From: Lachnospiraceae bacterium G11
GTDB lineage: Bacteria > Bacillota > Clostridia > Lachnospirales > Lachnospiraceae
Length of the DNA stretch: 64,000 nucleotides
Assembly (NCBI GenBank): GCA_900103495.1
Contig: FMWZ01000012.1
Coordinates: 62,001-126,000, forward strand
Reading direction: 5' to 3'
Made by a program: the position numbers and the translations under genes. Below, piece by piece: positions 1-8,978 of the stretch. The first letter of the stretch is position 1; each line of letters begins with the position of its first letter. Under the pieces are notes generated by a model. That model was not told the DNA's origin. It saw only the letters and a program-made list of their open reading frames with translations, and made no database searches.

Positions 1-1
1 A

Positions 2-1771
2 GGTATAAGACCAATCATAGACGGAAGAAGAGGACCTTTGAAGGTCCGTGAATCCCTGGAGGAACAGACCATGAACATGGCTCGCTCTGCCAAGAAACTG
101 TTTGAGGAGAATCTTAAATATTCAAACGGAGAACCTGTAAAGGTTATTATTGCGGACACAACCATAGGCCGTGTTGCCGAGTCTGCAGCCTGTGAGGCCA
201 AGTTCAGAAAGGAGGGTGTTGCAATTACTCTAAGCGTTACGCCCTGCTGGTGCTACGGCTCTGAAACCATGGACATGAACCCCCTTACCATAAAGGGCGT
301 ATGGGGACTTAACGCCACAGAACGTCCCGGGGCAGTATACCTTGCAAGTGTCCTTGCCACCTATGCCCAAAAGGGACTTCCCGCTTTCGGAATTTACGGA
401 AAGGATGTTAAGGATGCGGACGACATGGAGATTCCTTCGGATGTTCGCACCAAGCTATTAAGATTTGCAAGAGCAGCTGTGGCTGCAGCTACCATGAGGG
501 ACAAGTCCTATCTTCAGATTGGTTCTCAGTGTATGGGAATCGGCGGTTCCATCATTAATCAGGACTTCTTTGAGGAGTACCTCGGAATGAGAGTTGAGTC
601 CGTTGATGAAGTGGAAATCCTTAGAAGAATGGATGAACATATTTACAACGAGGCGGAGTATCAGAAAGCTTTGGCCTGGATAAAGAAGTATGCAAAGCAG
701 GGCTTTGACAAGAACCCCGACTTTGTAAAAAAGAGTGACGAGCAAAAGGAGAAGGACTGGGAGTTTACTGCAAAGATGGCAGTTATCATCGAGGATCTGT
801 ATCAGGGTAATCCTAACCTACCCGAGGGCTGTGAGGAGGAAGCTGTGGGTCACAACGCAATCTGCGGTGGCTTCCAGGGTCAGCGTCAGTGGACGGACCA
901 TTGGCCCAACTGTGATTTCCCTGAGGCGATTCTTAACACTTCCTTCGACTGGAACGGTGTGAGAGAGCCCTTCATCCTCGCTACAGAAAACGACACCTTA
1001 AACGGTGCCGGCATGATGTTTATGAAGCTTCTCACCAATCGTGCCCAGATGTTTGCAGACGTAAGAACATACTGGAGCGGCGATGCGGTAAAGAGAGTTA
1101 CGGGATATGAAATTGAGGGACACGCAAAGGAGGCCGACGGATTTATTCATCTTATCAATTCCGGTGCCTGCTGTCTCGATGCCTGCGGTGAAGTGAAGGA
1201 TGAAAACGGCAATGCCGTAATGAAAGAGTGGTATGACGTAACCGAAAAAGATATGGAAACCATGATGAATGCCACAGAGTGGTGCCCTGCGGACAACGGT
1301 TACTTCAGAGGAGCGGGATATTCCGCAAGATTCCTCACAAGAGCAGAAATGCCTGCAACCATGATAAGACTTAACCTCATAAAGAATCTGGGCCCTGTCC
1401 TTCAGATTGTTGAAGGATGGACCGTTAATCTTCCTGATGAGGTATCGGATGTGCTTTGGAAGAGAACAGACTACACCTGGCCCTGCACCTGGTTCGCACC
1501 AAGAACTGACGGCCGCGAAGGTTCGCCCTTTAAGAGCGCATATGATGTAATGAACAACTGGGGAGCCAACCACGGGGCAATAAGCTACGGACATATCGGT
1601 GCAGATCTTATTACCATGGCATCCATGTTAAGAATACCTGTCTGCATGCATAATGTTCCTTTGGATGACATCTTCCGTCCTGCAGCCTGGAACGCCTTCG
1701 GAAGTGACAAGGAAGGCCAGGATTACAGGGCTTGCGCGGCATATGGTCCTCTCTACAAGACCGTGAGGTAG
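2..1771 (+). CDS. fucI: L-fucose isomerase (5' end cut by window)
   Basis: Interconverts L-fucose and L-fuculose (also D-arabinose/D-ribulose in the family), a Mn-dependent cytoplasmic step. The reading frame is open from base 2 and starts with the family's N-terminal [10 protein letters not shown] segment, so the gene begins left of the window. The TTG at 38 is internal, not a start. Family motifs are clear: [34 protein letters not shown] and FADVRTYW (Glu and Asp metal ligands), and [15 protein letters not shown] near the C-terminus (His ligand). About 590 residues visible, close to the usual size. A LacI-type gene follows after 79 bases with its own promoter. Function is well supported by motifs and by FucU, a FucK-like kinase and FucA downstream. 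Confidence 0.95.
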   Translation, partial: GIRPIIDGRRGPLKVRESLEEQTMNMARSAKKLFEENLKYSNGEPVKVIIADTTIGRVAESAACEAKFRKEGVAITLSVTPCWCYGSETMDMNPLTIKGVWGLNATERPGAVYLASVLATYAQKGLPAFGIYGKDVKDADDMEIPSDVRTKLLRFARAAVAAATMRDKSYLQIGSQCMGIGGSIINQDFFEEYLGMRVESVDEVEILRRMDEHIYNEAEYQKALAWIKKYAKQGFDKNPDFVKKSDEQKEKDWEFTAKMAVIIEDLYQGNPNLPEGCEEEAVGHNAICGGFQGQRQWTDHWPNCDFPEAILNTSFDWNGVREPFILATENDTLNGAGMMFMKLLTNRAQMFADVRTYWSGDAVKRVTGYEIEGHAKEADGFIHLINSGACCLDACGEVKDENGNAVMKEWYDVTEKDMETMMNATEWCPADNGYFRGAGYSARFLTRAEMPATMIRLNLIKNLGPVLQIVEGWTVNLPDEVSDVLWKRTDYTWPCTWFAPRTDGREGSPFKSAYDVMNNWGANHGAISYGHIGADLITMASMLRIPVCMHNVPLDDIFRPAAWNAFGSDKEGQDYRACAAYGPLYKTVR

Positions 1772-1800
1772 TTGAAGACCCCTTGCTAATCTGCTACAAT
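1772..1800 (+). promoter_or_regulatory. Sigma-A-type promoter for the LacI-family gene
   Basis: TTGAAG (1772-1777), a 17-base spacer and TACAAT (1795-1800) lie right after the fucI stop. They drive the regulator whose start is at 1851. A short inverted repeat CTTCAC-TAAG-GTGAAG followed by five T sits at 1811-1831, just past the expected start of transcription; it could be a weak terminator or an operator. Confidence 0.6.
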
Positions 1801-1850
1801 AAACAAAACGCTTCACTAAGGTGAAGTTTTTGCGAAAGGGACTTTGGACT

Positions 1851-2849
1851 ATGCCGGCAACGATAGTAGATATAAAAGAACGTACAGGCCTTTCATTGGC
1901 AACAATCTCCAAGTATTTAAACGGAGGCAATGTGCTTCCCGAGAACAAGGTGAAGATTGAGGCTGCCATCAAAGAGCTGCACTATGAAGTTAATGAGCTG
2001 GCAAGAGGTCTGGTTACCAACAGAACAAGAACTGTGGGCATTCTCGTTTACAGCGTAGAGAGCCCTTTCTCCGGAATGATTCTCCATCACGTAAGCACAG
2101 CCTTAAGAAGAAAAGGCTATGGAATGCTTATTGTGGATTCCTGCGATGATGAAGAACTGGAGAAGGAGAACCTTAAATATCTGATTAACAAGAAGGTGGA
2201 CGGAATTATCGTTCTGCCTATTGCCACAACGGGAGAATTCCTCATTCCCGCAAAGAATGCAGGAATTCCCATCGTTCTTTTGGACCGTTCTCTTTCAGAT
2301 GCTCAGTACGACTGCGTAAGAATAGACAACAGAAAATCAGTATACTATGCCATGAAGGAGTTCTTTAGCAGAAATCACAAGAAGATTGCGGTTATTGCTT
2401 CGGAACGAGAATATACAGGTAGAGAGCGTTACAACGGATTCATGGACGCCATGAAGGACGCGGGACTTGAAGTGCCTGAGGAGTATCAGGTAAGAGGAAG
2501 ACATTCAATTGAGAGCGGCTATAACGGAATGAAGCAGCTTCTGTCTCTTGAGAATCGCCCAACAGCCGTGTTCATGAGTAACTACGAGATTACCCTGGGC
2601 GGAATGCTTGCCATGAACGAGATGGGATTCAAATCTCCCGATGATATTTCTCTTTTGGGATTCGATGATCAGCTCTTCTTCCATGTACTTCAGCCTCAGG
2701 TTTATACCATTGCCCAGCCCATGCAGGATCTGGGAGAGAAGGCTGTGGAACTTTTGCTTAGAAGAATAGAGTCCAATGAGAAGGAATCTCCCATGGAGAT
2801 TGCACTTTCAACCACACTTGTAGCCGGAAATTCCATCAAAGAACTCTAA
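1851..2849 (+). CDS. LacI/GalR-family transcriptional regulator
   Basis: Predicted sugar-responsive DNA-binding repressor, 332 residues, a normal LacI length. The N-terminal helix-turn-helix is TIVDIKERTGLSLATISKYLNGG, followed by the hinge and a periplasmic-binding-protein-like effector domain (TVGILVYSVESPF; DGIIVLPIA; ISLLGFDDQLF near the C-terminus). ATG 1851 is chosen because the HTH follows at once and an AAAGGGA site lies upstream; an in-frame ATG at 1821 would add 10 atypical residues. It sits between fucI and the sugar operon. A perfect 20-bp palindrome of LacI-operator type at 2994-3013 is its probable target. The effector is unknown; a fucose or ketose intermediate is an inference from context. 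Confidence 0.9.
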   Translation: MPATIVDIKERTGLSLATISKYLNGGNVLPENKVKIEAAIKELHYEVNELARGLVTNRTRTVGILVYSVESPFSGMILHHVSTALRRKGYGMLIVDSCDDEELEKENLKYLINKKVDGIIVLPIATTGEFLIPAKNAGIPIVLLDRSLSDAQYDCVRIDNRKSVYYAMKEFFSRNHKKIAVIASEREYTGRERYNGFMDAMKDAGLEVPEEYQVRGRHSIESGYNGMKQLLSLENRPTAVFMSNYEITLGGMLAMNEMGFKSPDDISLLGFDDQLFFHVLQPQVYTIAQPMQDLGEKAVELLLRRIESNEKESPMEIALSTTLVAGNSIKEL

Positions 2850-2920
2850 AAATACTAACAAAATTTTGCCACTCAATTTTGTGAATTACTGCCAAAAAAC
2901 TTAATTTTGCAAAATATGTA

Positions 2921-2950
2921 TTGACGTTTATAACCCCTGTAGGATATAGT
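2921..2950 (+). promoter_or_regulatory. Promoter of the sugar operon
   Basis: TTGACG (2921-2926), an 18-base spacer and TATAGT (2945-2950). The expected transcription start near 2957 puts the LacI-type palindrome about 37-57 bases downstream, where a repressor would act as a roadblock. The region 2850-3025 holds no gene. Confidence 0.65.
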
Positions 2951-2993
2951 GCAAATAGGACGGGGTCCAAGGCCCCCAATTTTTTTTGACAGC

Positions 2994-3013
2994 AGAGCGA
3001 AACGTTTCGCTCT
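2994..3013. promoter_or_regulatory. LacI-family operator (O1), perfect 20-bp palindrome
   Basis: AGAGCGAAAC followed by its exact complement GTTTCGCTCT, with the central AACGTT typical of LacI/GalR operators. It lies between the promoter and the ribosome binding site (AGAGGAG) of the first operon gene, just downstream of a LacI-family gene. Confidence 0.75.
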
Positions 3014-3025
3014 AGAGGAGCAAAA

Positions 3026-4510
3026 ATGAGTAAAAATCTCCTGATGGGAATAGACATCGGAACCTCAGCCTGTAAGGTGGCTGTGTTTGATATAAAGGGC
3101 AAAGTTGTTGCCCAGACCAACAAAGAATACAAAGTTTACTATCCGAACCCCGGATGGGCAGAGCAGGATCCGAACGAGTGGTGGGACGCAATATGCGCGG
3201 CAATACGGGAAATTCTGGACATGAAGAAATTCTCGGCTGACGAAATTGCAGCCATCGGAGTGGACGGGCAAAGCTGGTCGGCAATTCCCGTTGATATTGA
3301 CGGAAATGTCCTGGACCGCACACCTATCTGGATGGACACCAGAGCCAGAGAAATTTGCGACAGAGCGAAACGTTTAGTTGGAGAGGACAGAATTTTTGAA
3401 ATTTCAGGTAACGATTTCCTCCCTTCCTACTCCACACCGAAGCTTCTTTGGTTCAAGGTGCACAAGCCGGAAATATACAAGAAAGCGGCTTACTTTTTAC
3501 AGTCAAACAGTTATATCGTCTACAAGCTCACCGGCTGCTTCAGCCAGGATTTGAGTCAGGGATACGGAATTCACTTCTTTGACATGAAGAATCTTTGCTA
3601 CAACGAAGAGCTGGCAGAGGATCTGGGACTTGAACTTGATAGAATACCTCCCTTGTTTAAGTGTGACGACATCGTCGGAGAGATTTCTGCCCAGGCCGCA
3701 TCGCTTACAGGCCTTGCGGGAGGCACACCTGTGGTAGCGGGTGGACTTGATGCGGCTTGCGGAACTCTTGGAGCAGGAGTTTATGAAGTCGGACAGACAC
3801 AGGAACAGGGCGGTCAGGCGGGAGGAATGAGCATCTGCACGGATCATGCTCTCGCACATAAGAAACTGATATTAAGCCCCCACGTTGTACCGGACAGATG
3901 GCTTCTTCAGGGCGGTACCGTCGGAGGAGGAGGAACCCTTAAGTGGTTCAGACAGGAATTCGGTGAAGGGATGAGCTTTGATGAGCTCACAAAGGGAGCC
4001 GAAGATATAGCACCGGGATCCGGCGGGGTGATTTTCCTTCCATACATGGCAGGAGAGAGATCCCCAATCTGGGACCCGGATGCAAAGGGAGTCTTTTACG
4101 GATTGTCCTTCGACAAGACAAGAGCCCACATGGTAAGAGCAATTTTGGAGGGCGTGGCTTTTTCCTTACAGCATAATCTTATGACTGCGTTGGAAACCGG
4201 AGCCCAGATCGGAACCTTAAACGCCATGGGCGGTTCAGCAAACTCAATCCTTTGGACTCAGATTAAAGCGGATGTCACGGGACGAAGAATTCAGGTTCCC
4301 GCATCAGATACAGCCACAACCCTGGGAGCGGCATTGCTTGCCGGAGTGGGTTCGGGACTTTACAAAGACTACAAGCAGGCGGTTGATTCCACCATCGAGA
4401 TAACGAGGGTTCAGGAACCAAACCTTACAAATCATGAGGAATATAAGAAATACATGGAATTGTACTTAAGACTCTATGAGGACCTTAAGGACACATTCAA
4501 AAATTCTTAA
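3026..4510 (+). CDS. FGGY-family carbohydrate kinase (xylulokinase-like)
   Basis: ATP-dependent sugar kinase, probably acting on a ketose or pentulose; cytoplasmic. 494 residues, the usual FGGY size. The N-terminal phosphate-binding motif is GIDIGTSACKVAVFD; GVDGQSWSAIPVD and WMDTRA follow. The C-terminal half has GLDAACGTLGAG, FLPYMAGERSPIWDPDAKG and NAMGGSAN. Closest to XylB-type kinases. A second, RhaB-like kinase lies at 13686 and is a better fuculokinase candidate, so this enzyme may serve another substrate of the locus. Its ribosome binding site, AGAGGAG, is just upstream. Substrate cannot be decided from sequence. The coding sequence carries a second copy of the operator half at 3361-3375. 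Confidence 0.85.
   Translation: MSKNLLMGIDIGTSACKVAVFDIKGKVVAQTNKEYKVYYPNPGWAEQDPNEWWDAICAAIREILDMKKFSADEIAAIGVDGQSWSAIPVDIDGNVLDRTPIWMDTRAREICDRAKRLVGEDRIFEISGNDFLPSYSTPKLLWFKVHKPEIYKKAAYFLQSNSYIVYKLTGCFSQDLSQGYGIHFFDMKNLCYNEELAEDLGLELDRIPPLFKCDDIVGEISAQAASLTGLAGGTPVVAGGLDAACGTLGAGVYEVGQTQEQGGQAGGMSICTDHALAHKKLILSPHVVPDRWLLQGGTVGGGGTLKWFRQEFGEGMSFDELTKGAEDIAPGSGGVIFLPYMAGERSPIWDPDAKGVFYGLSFDKTRAHMVRAILEGVAFSLQHNLMTALETGAQIGTLNAMGGSANSILWTQIKADVTGRRIQVPASDTATTLGAALLAGVGSGLYKDYKQAVDSTIEITRVQEPNLTNHEEYKKYMELYLRLYEDLKDTFKNS
3361..3375. promoter_or_regulatory. Candidate auxiliary intragenic operator (O2)
   Basis: CAGAGCGAAACGTTT here repeats 15 bases of the operator region at 2993-3007 exactly, 368 bp downstream and inside the kinase gene. 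The right half is degenerate (AGTT in place of CGCTCT). This resembles the arrangement of lac O1 and O2. Binding is an inference. Confidence 0.4.
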
Positions 4511-4527
4511 AGAAAAGAGGAGCAGTT

Positions 4528-5577
4528 ATGAAAGCCGGTGTAGTACACGCAAAGAATGACATTCGTTACGAGGAGATTGAGAAGCCTGAGGTTTTACCCG
4601 GAAAGGTTGTTGTCAAGGTAAAGTACACAGGTATTTGCGGATCGGACATCCCAAGAGTAAACGGAGATGCCTGCCACTATTTCCCGAACGTTTTGGGACA
4701 TGAGTTTTCCGGAACCGTAGCGGAGGTCGGAGAAGGAGTAACCAGCTTAAAGGTTGGAGACAGGGTTGCAGGAATTCCTTTGGTTCCCTGTATGAAGTGT
4801 GAGGACTGCCAGAAGGGTAATTACAGCCTCTGCAAGCATTACAGCTTCATAGGTTCCAGAGAATTCGGAAGCTTTGCAGAGTATGTGTGTGTTCCCGAGA
4901 AGAACGCAGTTAAGTTTGACGATGAAGTAAGTTTTGAGAAGGGCGCATTTTTCGAGCCTGCCACAGTTGCACTTCACGGCCTCAGAAGAGTTGATTACAA
5001 GGGCGGAAAGAATGTGGCAATCTTAGGCGGCGGCACCATAGGTCTTATGACAGCCCAGTGGGCAAAGATTTTCGGAGCCAAGAGCGTGACGGTTTTTGAC
5101 ATCCTGGACGAGAGACTTGATCTTGCCAAGAGACTTGGATGTGACTACGGAGTTAATTCTTCAAAGCCTGACTTCATGGATCAGGTTAAGGAAATCACAG
5201 GCGGAAGAGGTTTCGATTACGTATATGAGACCGCCGGAAACACAATAACCATGAAGATGGCATTTAAGCTTGCAGCCAATAAGGCTCAGGTTTGCTTTAT
5301 AGGAACTCCCACAAAGGATTTGTCCTTCACGGTTGAAGAGTGGGAGAACATGAACCGAAAGGAATTTATTCTGACGGGTTCATGGATGAGTTACTCGGCA
5401 CCCTTCCCGGGAGATGAGTGGCAGCTGGCGGCTTATTACTTTAAGACCGGGGAGTTGAAGTTTGACGACTCATTTATTTTCAAGAAAATCCCCCTTTCTA
5501 AAATTGACACGGCCTTTGAGATGTTCAAGACACCCGGGACCGTAAAGGGAAAGATTTTGATAGACAGCGAAGCATAA
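4528..5577 (+). CDS. Zinc-dependent medium-chain dehydrogenase, GatD-like
   Basis: NAD(P)-dependent polyol or polyol-phosphate dehydrogenase, 349 residues. Catalytic zinc motifs CGSD and GHEFSG, four structural zinc cysteines in the CMKCEDCQKGNYSLC segment, and the Rossmann glycines in AILGGGTIGL are present. The segments ICGSDIPR, HYFPNVLGHEFSG, YSFIGSREFGSFAEY and GSWMSYSAPFPGDEW closely resemble galactitol-1-phosphate 5-dehydrogenase (GatD) from what I know of that family. A GatZ-like gene follows two genes later, which supports a hexitol/ketose-phosphate role. It could instead oxidise a related polyol, or take part in lactaldehyde reduction. RBS AAGAGGAG precedes ATG. Confidence 0.85.
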   Translation: MKAGVVHAKNDIRYEEIEKPEVLPGKVVVKVKYTGICGSDIPRVNGDACHYFPNVLGHEFSGTVAEVGEGVTSLKVGDRVAGIPLVPCMKCEDCQKGNYSLCKHYSFIGSREFGSFAEYVCVPEKNAVKFDDEVSFEKGAFFEPATVALHGLRRVDYKGGKNVAILGGGTIGLMTAQWAKIFGAKSVTVFDILDERLDLAKRLGCDYGVNSSKPDFMDQVKEITGGRGFDYVYETAGNTITMKMAFKLAANKAQVCFIGTPTKDLSFTVEEWENMNRKEFILTGSWMSYSAPFPGDEWQLAAYYFKTGELKFDDSFIFKKIPLSKIDTAFEMFKTPGTVKGKILIDSEA

Positions 5578-5593
5578 CGGAGGAGAAAAAGAA

Positions 5594-6610
5594 ATGGCAG
5601 TTGATCCTAAAAAGGTTCCACAGATAACACTTTATAACGGAGATAAGGTTCCCTGCATCGGAATGGGAACATTCGGATCTGACAGATTCACCGCAGAGCA
5701 GGTTTCAAACGCAGTGGCGGGAGCAATCAGAGCAGGCTACAGAATGTTTGACTGCGCAGCATGCTACGGAAACGAAGATCAGATTGGTCAGGTTTTCAAG
5801 GCAGCTTTTGACGAGGGAGTAGTAGAGAGAAAAGACATGTATATCATGACCAAGGTCTGGAATGATATGCACAGAGAAGTTGAGAAGTCATGTCGCAAGT
5901 CCATTTTGGATTTACAGTGCGATTACATTGACCTTTTCTTCATTCACTGGCCTTTCCCCAACTATCATGCACCTCATTGTGATGTTGATTCAAGAAATCC
6001 TGACTCAAAGCCCTTCTCGGTTGCAGAGTTCATGGATACCTACAGACAGTGTGAAGACCTTGTAAGAAAAGGACTTATCAGACATATCGGAATTTCAAAT
6101 ATGACAATTCCCAAGTTGGAGCAGGTAATCGACAAGTTCGAGATTATGCCTGTGGCTTGTGAGATGGAGCTTCATCCCTGCTTCCAGCAGCAGGAACTCT
6201 TTGACTGGCTGGTGGCTCACAAGATTCAGCCCGTAGGCTTCATGCCTCTTGGCTCTCCCCAGAGACCTGAGCGTGACATGGAAGCTACAGACATTGCGGA
6301 TATGCAGGTTCCCGAGTTTAAGGCCATCGCCGAGAAGCACGGAGTTCACCCCGCAATTATCTGTCTTAAGTGGGCAATGCAGAGAGGACAGATTCCCATT
6401 CCCTTCTCAGTACATGAGATGGAATACACATCAAACCTTGAGGCAACTCAGACAGAGCCTCTTACAGATGAGGAAATGGCAATCATTGCAACTCTTGAGA
6501 AGAATAACCGACTGGTTAAGGGCCAGGTATTCTTATGGCCCGGAGCTGATGACTGGCATGATCTTTGGGATGAGGACGGATTCATTGTTGACTGTCCCGA
6601 TGCCAAGTAA
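5594..6610 (+). CDS. Aldo/keto reductase
   Basis: NADPH-dependent carbonyl reductase of the AKR superfamily, 338 residues. The catalytic tetrad is visible: Asp and Tyr in FDCAACYGNEDQIG, Lys in MTKVWND, His in FIHWPF. The GISNMTIPKLEQ motif and the cofactor end (IPIPFSVHEMEYTSNLEATQTEPLTDEE) fit the family. It follows the dehydrogenase by 16 bases in the same operon. In a fucose pathway it might reduce L-lactaldehyde, the FucA product, to 1,2-propanediol, or interconvert a sugar and an alditol. The true substrate is not evident. Confidence 0.85.
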   Translation: MAVDPKKVPQITLYNGDKVPCIGMGTFGSDRFTAEQVSNAVAGAIRAGYRMFDCAACYGNEDQIGQVFKAAFDEGVVERKDMYIMTKVWNDMHREVEKSCRKSILDLQCDYIDLFFIHWPFPNYHAPHCDVDSRNPDSKPFSVAEFMDTYRQCEDLVRKGLIRHIGISNMTIPKLEQVIDKFEIMPVACEMELHPCFQQQELFDWLVAHKIQPVGFMPLGSPQRPERDMEATDIADMQVPEFKAIAEKHGVHPAIICLKWAMQRGQIPIPFSVHEMEYTSNLEATQTEPLTDEEMAIIATLEKNNRLVKGQVFLWPGADDWHDLWDEDGFIVDCPDAK

Positions 6611-6640
6611 TTAAGAAGGTACACAGGAGGTTATTGGGTA

Positions 6641-7969
6641 ATGGATGCAATGAGGGAAATGCTTGCAAAGAGAAAAAGAGGAATGAAATACGCCGGTATT
6701 CCTTCCTTCTGCACAGCTTCGGATCTGGTTATCGAGGCGTGTCTTAAGCAGGCAATGAGATTTGATGATTATGTACTTGTTGAGGCTACGGCCAATCAGG
6801 TTAATCAGTTCGGCGGTTACACGGGAATGAAACCTGCCGATTACAGAGATTTTGTTTACAGAATTGCAGATGGTATCGGTTTTCCCAGAGAAAGAATAAT
6901 ACTCGGAGGTGATCATCTGGGACCTCTTACATGGCAGAACGAGCCTGAGAAGGAAGCCATGGAGAAGTCAATAGAACTGGTTAAGTTATTTGTCCTTGCG
7001 GGATTCAAGAAGATTCATCTTGATACCAGCATGAGAGTGGCAGATGACCCCACAGACGAAATGTTAAGCGATGAGACTATCGCAAGACGAGGAGCGATTC
7101 TTTATGAGGCCTGTGAGGAAGCTTATCAGGAACTTTTAAAGAAGAATCCTGATGAAGTAAGACCTGCTTTTATTATCGGAAGCGAGGTTCCCATTCCCGG
7201 AGGAGCTCAGGAAGCTGAGGATTCAATCAGTGTAACAAAGCCTGAGGCAGTTGAGAAGACTCTGGCGGTATATAAGGAGCAGTTCGAGAAGAGAGGACTT
7301 AACGATGCTTTTGATAACATCATAGGAATCGTCGTTCAGCCCGGAGTTGAGTTCGGAGATGCAGACGTTTTTCACTACAACAGAACCAACGCAGCCAATC
7401 TTGTGGAAGCCATGAAGAAATACGACAACGTGGTTTTGGAGGGACATTCCACAGACTATCAGCCACCTGAATGTCTTAAGGAAATGGTGGAGGACGGAAT
7501 TGCAATCTTAAAGGTTGGCCCGGCTCTTACATTCTCATTAAGAGAAGGACTTTTCGCTCTTTCAATGATGGAGAAAATACTGGTTCCGGAAGAAAAGCAG
7601 GCACACTTCATTGAGGTTATGGAAGAGACAATGCTTAAGAATCCGGGAAACTGGAAGAAGCATTACCACGGCAACGAATCAGAACTTGCCATTAAGAGAA
7701 AATACAGCTTTTCAGACAGATGCAGATACTACTTCGCACAGCCTGAAATGCAGGAGGCAATCGGGAAGCTTTTCGACAACATGTCGAAGGTGGTGATTCC
7801 TTTGGGAATGTTACGAGAGTACATGCCCCTTCAGTACATAAAGGTTCGTGACGGAATCCTTACAACGGATCCCAAGGAACTGGTGGAGGACTGTGTGGTG
7901 CATCTCGTTGAAGATTACAACTACGCCACAAAGCTTAATTACATGATAAGTGACGCGTTTTATTGCTAG
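6641..7969 (+). CDS. GatZ/KbaZ-family protein (tagatose-bisphosphate aldolase-type subunit or ketose epimerase)
   Basis: 442 residues, matching the GatZ/KbaZ family. Motifs include GIPSFCTASDLVIEACLKQA, VEATANQVNQFGGYTGM, ILGGDHLGPLTWQNEP, KIHLDTSMR, EVPIPGGAQE, VVQPGVEFGD and EGHSTDYQ. GatZ/KbaZ supports the class II tagatose-1,6-bisphosphate aldolase in enterics; relatives have been reported as 4-epimerases. No GatY/KbaY catalytic subunit is present in the window, so epimerase activity is worth considering. RBS CAGGAGG at 6625 supports ATG 6641. With the GatD-like gene it suggests a hexitol or ketose-phosphate branch beside fucose catabolism. Confidence 0.8.
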   Translation: MDAMREMLAKRKRGMKYAGIPSFCTASDLVIEACLKQAMRFDDYVLVEATANQVNQFGGYTGMKPADYRDFVYRIADGIGFPRERIILGGDHLGPLTWQNEPEKEAMEKSIELVKLFVLAGFKKIHLDTSMRVADDPTDEMLSDETIARRGAILYEACEEAYQELLKKNPDEVRPAFIIGSEVPIPGGAQEAEDSISVTKPEAVEKTLAVYKEQFEKRGLNDAFDNIIGIVVQPGVEFGDADVFHYNRTNAANLVEAMKKYDNVVLEGHSTDYQPPECLKEMVEDGIAILKVGPALTFSLREGLFALSMMEKILVPEEKQAHFIEVMEETMLKNPGNWKKHYHGNESELAIKRKYSFSDRCRYYFAQPEMQEAIGKLFDNMSKVVIPLGMLREYMPLQYIKVRDGILTTDPKELVEDCVVHLVEDYNYATKLNYMISDAFYC

Positions 7970-7985
7970 TTAGGGGGAGAACACT

Positions 7986-8963
7986 TTGGACTTAATTAAG
8001 AAGATTAAAGAGAATCCAATAATCAAAAAACTTGGATTTAACCGTATAGTTCTGGCATGCGTACTTGTTTTGATGTACCTGATTTTAAGCCTTATGGTGG
8101 AAAACTTTGCAGGAATGCCTCGTATTATGAGTGCCCTGAACTACGTATACTTTTTGGGATTCTTATCCCTGGGTGTAACCTTTGTCATCGCCACCGGAGG
8201 AATTGATTTCTCCATAGGCCCTGTAATGTTTTGCTGCGCGCTTGTTTCGGGTTATTCCCTTACAAGCCTTGGGGTTCCAATGTTACCATCCCTGATTATA
8301 AGCCTGATTGTGGGACTCCTTTTCGGAATGATGAACGGATATCTGGTTGCTTACTGGAAGGTTCCCCCTTTCATCGTATCCATGGCAAGCATGAACATAG
8401 CCAAGGGGGTGGCTTCTGTTTTTACCAAAACACAATCCGTAAGCTGGCCCCAGGCGGCAAAGGGTGGATGGTTCAGATCCTTAGTCAAAGTTGGAAAGTT
8501 CCCTGTGGGAATAATCGTATTTCTTGTGGTTGCGGCAATCTGCTCCATAATTCTTAACCACACCAAAGCGGGAAGATACATCTTAAGCCTCGGAAGCAAC
8601 AGAGAGGCAGTAAGACTTTCCGGTGTAGATACCAAGAAGTGGGAGATGCTTGCATACGCAATCTGCGGAGTATTGGTAGGAATAGCAGCAATCTACTTCG
8701 TAGGTGCCTATACCACAGTTCAGCCCGGCTACGGCGACCAGTACAACAACGAAGCCATTGCCGGATGCGTAATGGGTGGAACATCCATGGCAGGAGGTCT
8801 GGCCTCCATAGGAGGAACAGTAATCGGCGTATTCATCATTGCACTCTTGCAGGAGGGAATACTTGCTCTTGGATTCACCAAGGACTACCAGCTCATAATT
8901 ACCGGTCTGATCGTTATTGTTGCGGTTTATGCCGACGTAATGGCGAGACGAAGAAAGAACTAA
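7986..8963 (+). CDS. RbsC-like sugar ABC transporter permease (first)
   Basis: Membrane permease of the ribose/galactoside class (BPD_transp_2 type), 325 residues, about 8-10 hydrophobic segments. The conserved loop region reads SLGSNREAVRLSGVDTKKWEM, typical of RbsC relatives. Start is TTG at 7986, supported by AGGGGGA eight bases upstream; no better ATG exists. It precedes the ATPase by 15 bases, and a second permease follows the ATPase, so the importer probably uses a permease heterodimer. Confidence 0.9.
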   Translation: MDLIKKIKENPIIKKLGFNRIVLACVLVLMYLILSLMVENFAGMPRIMSALNYVYFLGFLSLGVTFVIATGGIDFSIGPVMFCCALVSGYSLTSLGVPMLPSLIISLIVGLLFGMMNGYLVAYWKVPPFIVSMASMNIAKGVASVFTKTQSVSWPQAAKGGWFRSLVKVGKFPVGIIVFLVVAAICSIILNHTKAGRYILSLGSNREAVRLSGVDTKKWEMLAYAICGVLVGIAAIYFVGAYTTVQPGYGDQYNNEAIAGCVMGGTSMAGGLASIGGTVIGVFIIALLQEGILALGFTKDYQLIITGLIVIVAVYADVMARRRKN

Positions 8964-8978
8964 AAGGAGGGGTATGAA

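Noticed and set aside
38-40. TTG at base 38 as the start of fucose isomerase
   Set aside because: The frame is open from base 2 and encodes conserved family residues upstream of it.
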